Positions 51,167-61,804 of a stretch of 64,000 bases of DNA are shown here, piece by piece (within the stretch, counting starts at the first letter, position 1; every line of letters begins with the position of its first letter). A program made the translations under genes and the position numbers. The DNA comes from Paracoccaceae bacterium (GTDB lineage Bacteria; Pseudomonadota; Alphaproteobacteria; Rhodobacterales; Rhodobacteraceae): contig JAAEZA010000008.1 in assembly GCA_018223125.1 (NCBI GenBank), forward strand, positions 1-64,000, in the 5' to 3' direction. The notes under the pieces were generated by a model, which was not told where the DNA came from, ran no database searches, and was given only the letters and a program-made list of their open reading frames with translations.

Positions 51167-53005
51167 TTAAGCGACTGCGCTGCCTTCCTCGTCCTGTTCG
51201 GAAAGTTGGCGCTGCCACATGCTGTAGTAACGCCCGCCCGCGGCGACCAGTTGATCATGTGTGCCCTGTTCCACCACGACGCCTTTTTCCAGAACCACGA
51301 TAAGGTCCGCATCCACCACAGTGGACAGGCGGTGCGCGATTGTAATCACCGAACGGCCCTGCCCCATGGCGCGAAGGCTTTCCTGAATGTCCCGTTCTGT
51401 TTCTGTGTCAAGCGCCGAGGTCGCCTCGTCCAGCAGCAGGATCGGCGGGTTCTTAAGCAGGGTCCGCGCGATACCGACCCGCTGCTTTTCACCGCCTGAC
51501 AGCTTCAGCCCCCGTTCCCCGACAGCCGTGTCATAAACTTCGTGCAGGGATTCCACAAAGTCGTGGATCTTGGCGGCTTTGGCCGCAGCGATCACATCCT
51601 CCCGTGTCGCCCCTTCGCGCCCGTAGGCAATGTTATAGCCGATGGTGTCATTGAACAGGACCGTGTCCTGCGGCACCATCCCGAGAGCGTCGTGCAGGCT
51701 GTCCTGTGTCACGTCCCGCAAGTCCTGACCGTCAATCTTGATCGAACCGCCATTCACATCGTAAAACCGGAACAACAGCCGCCCGATGGTGGACTTGCCC
51801 GAACCGGACGGTCCCACGACTGCAACCGTCTGCCCCGGTTTCACCACCAGATCGAGAGATTGCAGGATCTGGCGCTCTCCGTTGTAGCCGAATTCCACCC
51901 CTTCAAAGCGGATCTCGCCGCCCGTCACTTCCAGATTCTTCGCGTCCGGCTTGTCGGTCACTTCGGAGGGTTGTTCCAGAAGGTCGAACATCTCGCCCAT
52001 GTCCACCAGTGCCTGACGGATTTCACGGTACACGGTGCCAAGGAAGTTCAGCGGCATGGTGATCTGGATCATATAGGCGTTGACCATCACGAAATCGCCC
52101 ACCGTCATCTGCCCGTTCTGCACCCCGACCGCCGCCATCACCATGACGATCACCAGTCCGGTCGAGATAAAGAAAGACTGGCCGAAGTTCAGGAAGGACA
52201 GGGAATAAGCGGTCTTGAGCGCGGCGCTCTCATAGTTCTTCATGCTTTCGTCGTAGCGGGCGGCCTCGCGCTTTTCGGCGCCGAAATATTTCACCGTTTC
52301 GAAATTCAGCAGACTGTCGATCGCCTTCTGGTTGGCGTCCGTATCCTGATCGTTCATTTCCTTGCGTATCTGGACCCGCCATTCCGTGACCTTGAAGGTG
52401 AACCAGATGTAAAGCCAGATCGTCACAACCACGACAGCCAGATACCAGACATCAAAGACCACAAACAGGATTGCACCGATCAGCACCAGTTCCAGTATCA
52501 GCGGACCGATGGAAAACAGCAAAAAGCGCAGCAGGAAGTCTACGCCTTTAACACCCCGTTCGATAATCCGGCTCAGCCCTCCGGTCTTGCGGGTAATGTG
52601 ATAGCGCAGTGACAGCGCGTGCATGTGTTCAAAAGTTTCCAGTGCCAGCTTGCGCAGCGCGCGCTGCCCGACGCGGGCAAAAATCGCATCGCGCAGCTGG
52701 TTGAACCCCACAGCCAGCAGACGCAGTCCGCCGTATGCCACCGTCAGGCCCACAGCCCCCATCGCCAGCATCAACGCAGGTGGCGCTTCTTCGGCCACAG
52801 GTGCCAGTGCATCCACCGCCGCCTTGTAGAAGAACGGCGTCACAACGGCGACCAGACGGGCGATGACCAGCACCACAAGGGCAGCCACAACACGCGTCTT
52901 GATTTCCGGTTTGTCGCTCGGCCACAGGTACGGCATCACCTTTCGGATCGTACGCATCCCGCTTTCGCGATCGATGTCAGAGGTGGTGATAGTGGATTTT
53001 CGCAT
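51167..53005 (-). CDS. ATM1-type ABC exporter (heavy-metal/glutathione-type)
   Basis: GRGVKGVDFLLRFLLFSIGPLILELVLIGAIL..., GPSGSGKSTIGRLLFRFYD, LSGGEKQRVGIARTLLKNPPILLLDEATSALD. Confidence 0.9.
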   Translation of the reverse strand: MRKSTITTSDIDRESGMRTIRKVMPYLWPSDKPEIKTRVVAALVVLVIARLVAVVTPFFYKAAVDALAPVAEEAPPALMLAMGAVGLTVAYGGLRLLAVGFNQLRDAIFARVGQRALRKLALETFEHMHALSLRYHITRKTGGLSRIIERGVKGVDFLLRFLLFSIGPLILELVLIGAILFVVFDVWYLAVVVVTIWLYIWFTFKVTEWRVQIRKEMNDQDTDANQKAIDSLLNFETVKYFGAEKREAARYDESMKNYESAALKTAYSLSFLNFGQSFFISTGLVIVMVMAAVGVQNGQMTVGDFVMVNAYMIQITMPLNFLGTVYREIRQALVDMGEMFDLLEQPSEVTDKPDAKNLEVTGGEIRFEGVEFGYNGERQILQSLDLVVKPGQTVAVVGPSGSGKSTIGRLLFRFYDVNGGSIKIDGQDLRDVTQDSLHDALGMVPQDTVLFNDTIGYNIAYGREGATREDVIAAAKAAKIHDFVESLHEVYDTAVGERGLKLSGGEKQRVGIARTLLKNPPILLLDEATSALDTETERDIQESLRAMGQGRSVITIAHRLSTVVDADLIVVLEKGVVVEQGTHDQLVAAGGRYYSMWQRQLSEQDEEGSAVA

Positions 53006-53072
53006 GGGGAAGCCTTCTCGTGAAGGCTTCTAGATAGTTCGCAGCAACCGGATTGACCAGAGCAGGCGGCGC

Positions 53073-54647
53073 TTAATTTGGCGCTGCCCCTTCGGGCAGG
53101 TCAAATACCTGTCCCGGATAGATCAAATCCGCGTCTCTGATCCGGTCCCTGTTGGCGCGGAAGATCTGGACATATTTCACTCCGTCGCCGTAGCGGTTTT
53201 CAGCGAGCGCCCAAAGCGTATGCCCCGGCTGTACCACTACTGTGGATTTTTCCGGCGCGTTGCGCGCGGCGGCCGCCAGTTCTGCCGGTGCCTCCCGTTT
53301 GAAGGGACTTTCAACGCGGGATAGCACATCTCCGGCCTTGCTGATCTGATCTACCCGCAAGGTGTGGACACCCTCATCCACCGCAGGCAAGGTCACACGC
53401 CAGTTGCCATCCTGTAGAACGGGTTCAGTCTGCACAGGCTGGTTGTCGACATAGACGCGCACGAACTGTTCCCCGCTACCGCGCCCTGCGAGCACGACTG
53501 CACCGCCCTGATCATAGGAAATGGTATCAAGGCTCAACGGATCGTCAGACAGTTCTTCGGGCACCACCGGTTGGCCCGGCTGGATCACGGCAGCCCCTTG
53601 GGTATCCGCAACGACAATGGTCGGAGAGGTTTCCGGCGTATCCGGTTGCGGGGGCACCACCAGCACCGTTTGCGGGGAGGTGGATACCACATCCCCGTCG
53701 CGCAGTTCCTCCAGCCCCATGGTCTGCGGATTGTCACCCGCCGGCAATTGCACAATGGCCACGAAAGAGCCGCTCTGATCCGCCCGCACGGTTTCCAGCG
53801 GGGCATTTCCCAGCGTCACCTGCACCTCTGCGCCGGGGGCTGCTTGTCCCGCGATGACGGTGGCACCACTATTATCAACCCGCACCAGATCAAATCTCGG
53901 TGCGACAACGGTTGGATCAGGCTGCGCCGCGTCAGATAGCACTTCTGGTACCGCACCGGGTTCGGATACATTTTCTGCCACATCTGTCGAAAACGTTTCT
54001 TCCGGTTCCGCAACATCACCTTGCACAAGGGTCTCAGTGGTGTCTTCCAGCGCTGACGTATCGGTTTCGTCCACAGGACCAACGGCTTCACTGCCAACGG
54101 CTGTAACAGAGGTTTCTTTCCCATCAGAGGCGTCGAGGTTTTCAGCCGTTTCCTGTGTCACCGGCGCAGGTTCGGTCTTTGGTAAGTCAATTACTGGTGC
54201 CTCTGCCCCTCCGCTTTCTGCAATAGCTTCCGGTTCTGACAAAGCGGGCGCGCTGTCTGCTGCCGCCGGCTCCCGCGGTGTGGCAGGAGATGTATTGCTG
54301 TCTTCAGCAGCCCGGCCGGCAGTGTCGACCGTTTCCCCGACCTTGACGGACTCCTCCCCCACGAAGCCGAAATCGGCAGGTTCGTCAGTCGCTCCATCTG
54401 TCACTACGACAAGCGGCTTGGCCGGTTCGGTCGCTTCGTTTTCCGCGGCAGTGCCAGAGGCAACCATCGTGTCTTGCTCATTCGCAGGTTGGGGAGCCGT
54501 CTCTTGCGTAGCCGCTTCTTCCCGTGCGGGAACCAGTTCCGGTGGCAGCGGATCCCGAAGAAATACCATCAAGGCCATTATTATGGCGAGCGTCACACCC
54601 GCGATGGCAATCTGGATCGGGACGGAAATGGAAGGCAGCTTGGACAT
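53073..54647 (-). CDS. LysM-domain protein with long acidic low-complexity linker
   Basis: C-terminal VVQPGHTLWALAENRYGDGVKYVQIFRANRDRIRDADLIYPGQVFDLP; N-terminal TM. Confidence 0.85.
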   Translation of the reverse strand: MSKLPSISVPIQIAIAGVTLAIIMALMVFLRDPLPPELVPAREEAATQETAPQPANEQDTMVASGTAAENEATEPAKPLVVVTDGATDEPADFGFVGEESVKVGETVDTAGRAAEDSNTSPATPREPAAADSAPALSEPEAIAESGGAEAPVIDLPKTEPAPVTQETAENLDASDGKETSVTAVGSEAVGPVDETDTSALEDTTETLVQGDVAEPEETFSTDVAENVSEPGAVPEVLSDAAQPDPTVVAPRFDLVRVDNSGATVIAGQAAPGAEVQVTLGNAPLETVRADQSGSFVAIVQLPAGDNPQTMGLEELRDGDVVSTSPQTVLVVPPQPDTPETSPTIVVADTQGAAVIQPGQPVVPEELSDDPLSLDTISYDQGGAVVLAGRGSGEQFVRVYVDNQPVQTEPVLQDGNWRVTLPAVDEGVHTLRVDQISKAGDVLSRVESPFKREAPAELAAAARNAPEKSTVVVQPGHTLWALAENRYGDGVKYVQIFRANRDRIRDADLIYPGQVFDLPEGAAPN

Positions 54648-54750
54648 GGATCTTGGTCTTCTCGGGGCAGCGTTTTGCCGTTTAACCGGCTCAGGACCGT
54701 GATACACTATGGAAACCCAATCTCAAAATACCAATAACAAAGAGTCTCCA

Positions 54751-55311
54751 ATGTCCCTGAATACCCAAAACCTCTCTGTCTGCGTCTTCTGCGGTTCCCG
54801 TTTCGGAAGTGATCCGGCCTACAAACAGGCGGCCATCGACCTTGGCACCGGCCTGGCGGACCGTAACATGCGACTTGTTTACGGCGCTGGTGACGTCGGC
54901 CTGATGGGGGCTGTGGCCACAGCGGCGCAAAAGGCCGGAGGCGAAACCTTCGGCGTCATCCCCGAACACCTGTTGAATTGGGAGGTTGGCAAGCGGGACC
55001 TGTCCTCTTTCGTTGTCACCGAAACCATGCACGAACGCAAAAAGGTGATGTTCAAGAACTCCGACGCGATCGTGGTCCTGCCCGGCGGTGCCGGATCACT
55101 GGACGAGTTTTTCGAGGTACTGACATGGGCGCAACTGAAGCTGCACGCCAAACCGATCATTCTGGTAAATGTGGACGGCTACTGGGATCCGCTTTTGACA
55201 CTGGTGGATCACACAATCGAAAAAGGCTTTGCCGACGCCAGCCTGAAACAGTTGTTTGTGGTGGATGATACGGTTGAGGCCGTTCTGAACCGTCTGTCGC
55301 CTGCGGAATAA
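54751..55311 (+). CDS. LOG-family (TIGR00730-type) protein
   Basis: VCVFCGSRFGSDPAYKQAAIDLGTGLADRNMRLVYGAGDVGLMG, HERKKVMFKNSDAIVVLPGGAGSLDEFFEVLTWAQL. Confidence 0.92.
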   Translation: MSLNTQNLSVCVFCGSRFGSDPAYKQAAIDLGTGLADRNMRLVYGAGDVGLMGAVATAAQKAGGETFGVIPEHLLNWEVGKRDLSSFVVTETMHERKKVMFKNSDAIVVLPGGAGSLDEFFEVLTWAQLKLHAKPIILVNVDGYWDPLLTLVDHTIEKGFADASLKQLFVVDDTVEAVLNRLSPAE

Positions 55312-55365
55312 ATCGTGACAGCGGCGCGGGTGCCCCCGCGCCGCAAGATTACTGGTGCCATCAGG

Positions 55366-55818
55366 TCAGGCGGCCAGTTCTTTCTTAACGATGTCCTCGA
55401 TCTCGTCCAGCGGATGGTTGGTCAGGGTCTTCGCAATCTCGCCGATCACTTTGTCTGACACCTCCGAATGGATCTGGCCGCGCAATTCGCCCAGAATATT
55501 GGGCGCTGCCACCAGCACCAGATGCTTGAATTGCCCCTTATGGGCCCGTTTGTACAACATATCGGCCAGTTGCGCGGCGAAGCGTTCTTTTTCCAACTCG
55601 TGAAAATCCGTGTCATCCAGCGCAGACCGCTGCCCGTGGCCCACATCCGGCATCCGGCCCGGACGGTTGGCGGCCTGTTCACGGTGCGGGGGATTGTCCT
55701 GTTCTTCCTTGCGCACGACCTGCAAATGGGGATCTTCTCCGTCCGTCTGGTTTTCCAGAAACAACGCCTTCTCGCCATCCGCGATAAGCACCCAAGTCCC
55801 GTTCTTCAGTTCAGCCAT
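55366..55818 (-). CDS. Host-attachment-like family protein
   Basis: WVLIADGEKALFLEN..., FAAQLADMLYKRAHKGQFKHLVLVAAPNILGELR. Confidence 0.8.
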   Translation of the reverse strand: MAELKNGTWVLIADGEKALFLENQTDGEDPHLQVVRKEEQDNPPHREQAANRPGRMPDVGHGQRSALDDTDFHELEKERFAAQLADMLYKRAHKGQFKHLVLVAAPNILGELRGQIHSEVSDKVIGEIAKTLTNHPLDEIEDIVKKELAA

Positions 55819-55881
55819 GTGATCCTCCTGTGTTTTGCTGGTTCACAAAACCAACGCGCAGGGCAGCACAAGGTTGCACGA

Positions 55882-55914
55882 AAAAACCCGCCTCCGAAGA
55901 AACGGAAGCGGGCC
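55882..55914 (-). terminator. sodB terminator
   Basis: minus strand cccgcttccgtttcttcggaggcgggtttttt. Confidence 0.85.
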
Positions 55915-55952
55915 TTTAGAAACTGTCATGGCGCAGGGATGCGCCCTGCTGC

Positions 55953-56552
55953 TTACATGCGGCTTGCGACGTTTTCCCAGTTCACCAGTTTGTCGAGGAA
56001 GTTCGACAGGTAAGCCGGACGCTTGTTACGGAAGTCGATGTAATAAGAGTGTTCCCAGACGTCACAGCCCAAAAGTGCAGTCTGACCAAAGCACAGCGGG
56101 TTCACACCGTTTTCGGTTTTCGTCACCTTCAGACCGCCGTCTTTGTCCTTAACCAGCCAGGCCCAACCGGAGCCGAACTGACCCGCACCAGCGGCAGAAA
56201 ATTCTTCCTTGAATTTGTCTACAGACCCAAAGCTGTCATTCAGGGCGGCTTCCAGTTCGGAAGGCATCTTGCTTTCGCCCGGAGACATCATTTCCCAGAA
56301 CTGGTTGTGGTTCCAAAGCTGGCTGATGTTGTTGAAAATGCCGTTTTGGGCAACAGAAGACGCATCATATGTACCGGTGATGATGTCTTCGAGGGACTTG
56401 CCCTCCCACTCGGTTCCGGCAATCAGCTTGTTGCCGTTGTCCACATAGGCTTTGTGGTGCAGGTCGTGGTGGTATTCCAGTGTTTCCTTGGACATGCCGG
56501 CGTCTGCCAGAGCATCGTGCGCATAGGGAAGATCGGGAAGTTCAAAAGCCAT
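55953..56552 (-). CDS. sodB: Superoxide dismutase (Fe/Mn type)
   Basis: MAFELPDLPYAHDALADAGMSKETLEYHHDLHHKAYVDNGNKL; DVWEHSYYIDFRNKR. Confidence 0.95.
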   Translation of the reverse strand: MAFELPDLPYAHDALADAGMSKETLEYHHDLHHKAYVDNGNKLIAGTEWEGKSLEDIITGTYDASSVAQNGIFNNISQLWNHNQFWEMMSPGESKMPSELEAALNDSFGSVDKFKEEFSAAGAGQFGSGWAWLVKDKDGGLKVTKTENGVNPLCFGQTALLGCDVWEHSYYIDFRNKRPAYLSNFLDKLVNWENVASRM

Positions 56553-56750
56553 GGTATCCTCTTTCTGTTTATTCATGCCAAAGCAGACCTTTGGCGTCGG
56601 GGTGACTATATATCGCTTCACCTGACGGTAAAAGCTGTGTTTTGACTATCTCTAGTGCGTTGAAATTGTTTTGCAAACCAATTCCAACATTTGCATCGCA
56701 CGGCGGGTTCAAAGTTTTCAACACGCTTCTTAATGCACCTTTCAAAGGCC

Positions 56751-57209
56751 CTAGGGATCAATCAATTGCTCCAGTCGTGTGCTCGTTTCAACACAGGCGC
56801 CTTTCGCGGAGAAGAAGGTGTTCAAACCACCCGGGCTGGCGCGCAGAAGAATCTTGTTTCCGCCGCGCAACAAGGTTGCGTGGAAAGTGATTGGCAGCGC
56901 TCCGGTGCCTGCAAAATCCCTGCTGGGGCGGGCGTTGGGATTTTGGTAGCGCCCGGACTTCCATCCCAGTGATACGCGGACCGAATTGGCTGTGGCGATG
57001 TTGGCCTCGGCCATCTCGCCCTTGATCGAATAGGTGATCGGGTCATAGGTCCGTGCCGTCTTGGCCCCTTCGACGATCTCGAACACCAGTTTATCTGGCG
57101 TCCAACCGCTGTTCCTGCCATCCTTGAGCGCACAATTATACGTCTGTGCTCCAAGCGGAGAAGCCAGAAGGAACGCGGCGAAGCAGGTCAGGTGTAAAAC
57201 ACTTTTCAT
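56751..57209 (-). CDS. Secreted hypothetical protein
   Basis: Signal peptide MKSVLHLTCFAAFLLASPLGAQ then YNCALKDGRN... Confidence 0.65.
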   Translation of the reverse strand: MKSVLHLTCFAAFLLASPLGAQTYNCALKDGRNSGWTPDKLVFEIVEGAKTARTYDPITYSIKGEMAEANIATANSVRVSLGWKSGRYQNPNARPSRDFAGTGALPITFHATLLRGGNKILLRASPGGLNTFFSAKGACVETSTRLEQLIDP

Positions 57210-57258
57210 ACCCGACAACCTAGCGCCCCGTTGTATAAAGCCAAGCCCTATTGCTGGC

Positions 57259-57612
57259 TCAGACAGGTAAAGCAGCAATGGCCACGCGGCGCCCTTCGGA
57301 TAGCAGAATGTTGTAGGTACGACAGGCGCTCGGGCTGGACATGACTTCTGCGGCGACACCGGCCTCTTCCAACGTTTCCCGCAGAGCAGGCGGCAAAGGC
57401 GCGATGTCCGCCCCTGTACCCACAAAAAGAATGTCGTAACTGTCCGCAAGGGCCAAAAGCGGCGCGGGATCATCCAGCCCTTTCCATTCCGCGAGTCCCT
57501 TTGCGCTAAGCAGCAGCGCCCCGTCACGGGGCTGGTCTTCGACGCGGAAAAATCCCGGACCATAAGCGTCTACAGGGGGCTGTCCGTCAAAGGTTACTTC
57601 GGTAAATTTCAT
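57259..57612 (-). CDS. Mth938-like domain protein
   Basis: DILFVGTGADIAPLPPALRETLEEAGVAAEVMSSPSACRTYNILLSEGRRVAIAALPV. Confidence 0.85.
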   Translation of the reverse strand: MKFTEVTFDGQPPVDAYGPGFFRVEDQPRDGALLLSAKGLAEWKGLDDPAPLLALADSYDILFVGTGADIAPLPPALRETLEEAGVAAEVMSSPSACRTYNILLSEGRRVAIAALPV

Positions 57613-57638
57613 CGACTGTCTCCTGTCGTTGCGGGGTG

Positions 57639-58388
57639 TTAGCCCCAGACCGGCAGCCCCATCAGGGCCGAAACGGTTATTACAATAAAGGCTGCTGCCC
57701 GATACAGGTTTTCCCGCGCAGGATCAAACAGGGCCGCACCGACAGCCGTTCCCGCAATATAAGGCAGCAGGGCCAGAAAGCCGATGAAGATCGCGTCCCA
57801 GCCCAACACGCCCTGTAATCCCAGCACCGGAAAAATCGCAAGATCCGCCAGCAGCAGATACAGGATCAAATTGGCGCGCACGGTTTCGGCTGGCAGGCGG
57901 CTTGCCATATAAAGCACCGTGACGGGCGGGCCGGGCAATCCGGCCACACCACCAAGGAAGCCGCCAATCCCGCCGGTAATTGCAATCACCGGCTTGGTCA
58001 GGCGGCCTGTGTAGCGCACGCCGGACAGAAGAACGAGAACGCAGGCCAGCGTGCTGACCGACACTACGTAACGGTAGGTGTCCGAATCTATCCGCACCAG
58101 AAAGTACAGGCCCAATGGCAGCATCAGAACCAACCCCACCCCCAGCAAGGCCACATCGCGGGGCTGGCCCTTGCGCAGGGCGCTTGGCACCATGGGCAGC
58201 GGCCCGAACAGATCCATTGCCAGCAGCGAAACAAGCGCCGTGACCGGACTGACCACCGCACCGGCAAAGGGCAGATAGACCATCGCAGTGCCAAATCCGG
58301 TGAAGCCGCGCACCACACCGGCAATGGCAGCCCCCAGAAGCAGCCACCACAGATCGGGCAGCTGCAAAAGCTCTGTCAGGGTTGGCAC
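57639..58388 (-). CDS. TauE/SafE-family sulfite exporter/permease
   Basis: AIAGVVRGFTGFGTAMVYLPFAGAVVSP and GGIGGFLGGVAGLPGPPVTVLYMA. Confidence 0.88.
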   Translation of the reverse strand: MPTLTELLQLPDLWWLLLGAAIAGVVRGFTGFGTAMVYLPFAGAVVSPVTALVSLLAMDLFGPLPMVPSALRKGQPRDVALLGVGLVLMLPLGLYFLVRIDSDTYRYVVSVSTLACVLVLLSGVRYTGRLTKPVIAITGGIGGFLGGVAGLPGPPVTVLYMASRLPAETVRANLILYLLLADLAIFPVLGLQGVLGWDAIFIGFLALLPYIAGTAVGAALFDPARENLYRAAAFIVITVSALMGLPVWG

Positions 58389-58389
58389 G

Positions 58390-59355
58390 TCAGGCGTCGA
58401 TGTTGGCGAACTGGTTGCCAGACGTATTATCAGGCTTGGATTTATCCCGTGTCACACCAAGGCGCAGCAACACGCTGGAGGCGACAAACACCGAGGAATA
58501 AGTCCCCACCAGAACCCCCCAGATCATCGCAAAAACGAAACCGCGGATCACGTCGCCGCCCAGTACAAACAGGGAAATCAGCGCAATCAGCGTTGTTACA
58601 GAGGTCATGACCGTCCGGCTGAGCGTTTCGTTGATGGACAGGTTCAGAACCTCTTGCAGTGGCGTCGTTTTGAACTTGCGCAGGTTTTCCCGCACGCGGT
58701 CAAACACAACCACAGTATCGTTCAGGGAATAGCCCACAATCGTCAGCAACGCTGCGATAATGGCCAGATCGAACTTGATTTGCAGCAGGCTGAACACACC
58801 GATTGTCAGCGTGACGTCATGGATAAGTGCCAGAACCGCCCCCACCGAAAACTGCCACTCGAACCGCAGCCAGATGTAGAACAGCACCGCAAGCACCGCG
58901 AGAACAACAGCCTCGATTGCCGTCCAGACCAGCTCTCCGGAAACTTTCGGCCCGACACTTTCCACCGACGGAAAGGTTATCGTGCTGTCTGCTTCGGTCA
59001 GTGCGGCTTTTACCGCCTGAATGGTTTCGTTGGTGATCGCCTGCGCACCCTCCTGTGCCTGAATGCGGATTTGCGCCACGTTCAGATCTGGGCGGGTCGG
59101 GTCGGTGACTTCGGTGATGGAAATATCACCAAGGTTCAGCGGCGTCAGCGCATCGCGATACGCCCCCACATCTACGGCGACGTCACTGTCGGTGCGGATC
59201 GTTGTACCGCCTCTGAAGTCGATACCGTAGTTCAGCCCCATCGTCAGGAACAGCACAACAGATGCCACCATAGCGAAAGCAGACAGACCCACCGTGATGT
59301 AGGTGATGCCGAAGAAGTTGATCTTGGTGTTTTCGGGAACCAGTTTCAAACGCAT
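58390..59355 (-). CDS. secF: Protein translocase subunit SecF
   Basis: GLNYGIDFRGGTTIR, LTIVGYSLNDTVVVFDRVREN. Confidence 0.95.
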   Translation of the reverse strand: MRLKLVPENTKINFFGITYITVGLSAFAMVASVVLFLTMGLNYGIDFRGGTTIRTDSDVAVDVGAYRDALTPLNLGDISITEVTDPTRPDLNVAQIRIQAQEGAQAITNETIQAVKAALTEADSTITFPSVESVGPKVSGELVWTAIEAVVLAVLAVLFYIWLRFEWQFSVGAVLALIHDVTLTIGVFSLLQIKFDLAIIAALLTIVGYSLNDTVVVFDRVRENLRKFKTTPLQEVLNLSINETLSRTVMTSVTTLIALISLFVLGGDVIRGFVFAMIWGVLVGTYSSVFVASSVLLRLGVTRDKSKPDNTSGNQFANIDA

Positions 59356-59368
59356 GTCTCTTGCTCCT

Positions 59369-61033
59369 TCAAACTTCGATTGTCTTTGGACGACGGTATT
59401 GCATCCAGGTAGAGATCAGCAGCCGCGTCACCCAGATTGCCGTAAAGACAGAGGTCACGATGCCAAAGCCAAGGGTGATGGCAAAGCCGCGCACCGGACC
59501 GGAGCCCATAACGAAAAGGATCACAGCGGCAATCAGTGTGGTGATATTCGCATCCACAATGGCCGAAAAGGCCCGCTCGTAGCCCAGCTCGATGGCGCGC
59601 GCCGGACCTTTGGCGGATTTCAGTTCCTCGCGGATACGCTCGAACACCAGCACATTGGCGTCAACCGCCATACCGATGGTCAGCACGATCCCCGCGATAC
59701 CGGGCAATGTCAGGGTTGCGCCAATCGCGCTCAGCAGGCCAAAGATCAGGGCCACGTTAATAATCAGCGCCACATTGGCAAACAGGCCGAAGGTGCCATA
59801 GCTTAGCCCCATGAAGATCAGAACGGCGGCAAAGGCAACGATACAGGCGATCCGGCCCGCATCAATACTGTCCTGCCCCAGTTCCGGACCGATTGTCCGT
59901 TCTTCAAGATAGGTAACCTTGGCAGGCAAGGCCCCTGCCCGCAGCTGGATCGCCAGCTTGGCGGTTTCTTCCACGCTGAACTGGCCGGTGATGATGCCGG
60001 AGCCGCCCGGAATATGGCTGCGGATGGTCGGAGCGGAAACCACGCCGCCATCCAGAACGATCGCAAACGGCGTTCCGATGTTATTGGCGGTGTATTCCCC
60101 GAAGATCCGCCCCCCCGAAGGGTTCAAGCGAAAGCTGACAGCAGCCTGATTGTTCTGGTCAAAGGCGGCTTGTGCATCCACCAGTTGTTCACCGGTAATC
60201 ACCGGTGTTTTTTCCATGATATAGTAGATGCCCGGCTCGTCTTCGGCTGGCAGCATGATCTGGCGGGACTGGACACGGGCATTCTGGTCCGAGGTCCGCC
60301 CCACAACGGCGTGAAAGGTCAGTTTCGCAGTGGTGCCGATCAGGTCTTTCAGCTCTTCGGCGGAACCGATGCCGGGCACCTGAATAAGCACGCGGTCTGT
60401 ACCCTGACGCTGGATCGTCGGTTCGCGCGTACCGGCTTCATCTACACGGCGGCGGATGATTTCAAGCGTCTGCTCCAGCGTGCGCTGGTCGGTGGCCAGT
60501 TTCTCTGCTTCGGACAGGCGCACGATAATGTCGGCCCCGTTGGAACTGACCTCGATATCTGTCTGTCCCGCACTTGTCAGAGAAACAACAGGTTGGGCCA
60601 GAGCACGAATGGTTGTGACCGCAGAACCAATCGCTTCGGGCTTGGAAATACGCACATGAAGCTCGTCTTCGGGGCTATCTACGCGGCGGATAGTGCCGAT
60701 TTCATTGCGCTTCTCACGCAAGGCATCCCGAACTGACGGCCACAGGTCGTCCATACGGGCCGCATAAACCTCGCCCAGTTGCACTTCTGCCAGCAGATGC
60801 GCCCCGCCCCGCAGGTCAAGACCCAGATTCACCAGAGAGGACGGCAGGAAAGAAGGCCACTGTCCGGCCATGGCCGTAAGTTCCGGCGTTGCTTCGGCCC
60901 CCGCTTCCAAAGCGGCTGTGGCGTCGTTGTACTGTTCCACCTGCGTATATTGCAGGTTCGGACTGGCCAACAGAATTCCAAGGGCACAAATGCCCCAGAT
61001 CACTATCTTTTTCCAAAGGGGGAATTGAAGCAT
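59369..61033 (-). CDS. secD: Protein translocase subunit SecD
   Basis: LGLDLRGGAHLLAEV, RVDEAGTREPTIQRQGTDRVLIQVPG, IGMAVDANVLVFERIREEL. Confidence 0.96.
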   Translation of the reverse strand: MLQFPLWKKIVIWGICALGILLASPNLQYTQVEQYNDATAALEAGAEATPELTAMAGQWPSFLPSSLVNLGLDLRGGAHLLAEVQLGEVYAARMDDLWPSVRDALREKRNEIGTIRRVDSPEDELHVRISKPEAIGSAVTTIRALAQPVVSLTSAGQTDIEVSSNGADIIVRLSEAEKLATDQRTLEQTLEIIRRRVDEAGTREPTIQRQGTDRVLIQVPGIGSAEELKDLIGTTAKLTFHAVVGRTSDQNARVQSRQIMLPAEDEPGIYYIMEKTPVITGEQLVDAQAAFDQNNQAAVSFRLNPSGGRIFGEYTANNIGTPFAIVLDGGVVSAPTIRSHIPGGSGIITGQFSVEETAKLAIQLRAGALPAKVTYLEERTIGPELGQDSIDAGRIACIVAFAAVLIFMGLSYGTFGLFANVALIINVALIFGLLSAIGATLTLPGIAGIVLTIGMAVDANVLVFERIREELKSAKGPARAIELGYERAFSAIVDANITTLIAAVILFVMGSGPVRGFAITLGFGIVTSVFTAIWVTRLLISTWMQYRRPKTIEV

Positions 61034-61101
61034 GCTCTGCCCTTGTTCTTGTTATTATAGCCAAAAATGCGCACCGGAGGCCGATGCGCATTCAGGAAGG
61101 T

Positions 61102-61422
61102 TTAGGTTGTCGGCTCTGTCTTGCTCAGAACGGTCTGGATGGTGGACTGAACCACGCGAACCTTGACGCCTGTGGCCAGTTCAACTTCGACTTCATTGTC
61201 TTCCTTGACCTTGGTCACTTTACCGATCAGGCCACCTGCGGTGACAACCTGATCACCCTTGCGCAGGGCCTCGACCATGGCGCGATGTTCCTTCAGCTTC
61301 TTTTGCTGGGGACGGATCATCAGAAAATACATGATGCCGAAGATCAGAATCAGCGGCACAAAGCCCCCGATTCCACCCAAACCACCACCGGCTGCCTGTG
61401 CATAAGCAGGACTTGCAAACAT
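61102..61422 (-). CDS. yajC: Preprotein translocase subunit YajC
   Basis: LILIFGIMYFLMIRPQQKKLKEHRAMVEALRKGDQVVTAGGLIGKV. Confidence 0.95.
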   Translation of the reverse strand: MFASPAYAQAAGGGLGGIGGFVPLILIFGIMYFLMIRPQQKKLKEHRAMVEALRKGDQVVTAGGLIGKVTKVKEDNEVEVELATGVKVRVVQSTIQTVLSKTEPTT

Positions 61423-61804
61423 ATTTTTATCCTTTGTAGCGGGCAGCCCTTCAGCCACCGAATTTCCGCGTGGAACCTAGAACTTCAGATGGGGGATAGC
61501 AAGGCCGCTGACAAGGGCAAATGCAGCGACAAAATGGATCGAATCGTGCAATTCGCCCTCAATCCTCCCGATCCGCGGGTTTTGTGAACTTGTGGCGACG
61601 TGCCTGTTTCCCGGGATCGCAGAAATCCCTTGCCGTCTACGAACTTCGTTTCCCAAACGGAAACGATCCCTGAATTTGCACCCTTGCCCGAAGGAATGTT
61701 TGCGTCAAATAAGTTGATAACGCAAAGAATCCGGCGCACTCTACCTGCTATACTACTGTTACATTTAACCAAACCGCCTTGTGCACCTGTCGGGGGGACA
61801 GTCC

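Noticed and set aside
58288-59412. 374-aa plus-strand ORF
   Set aside because: Antisense of secF and the TauE-like gene, no domain features
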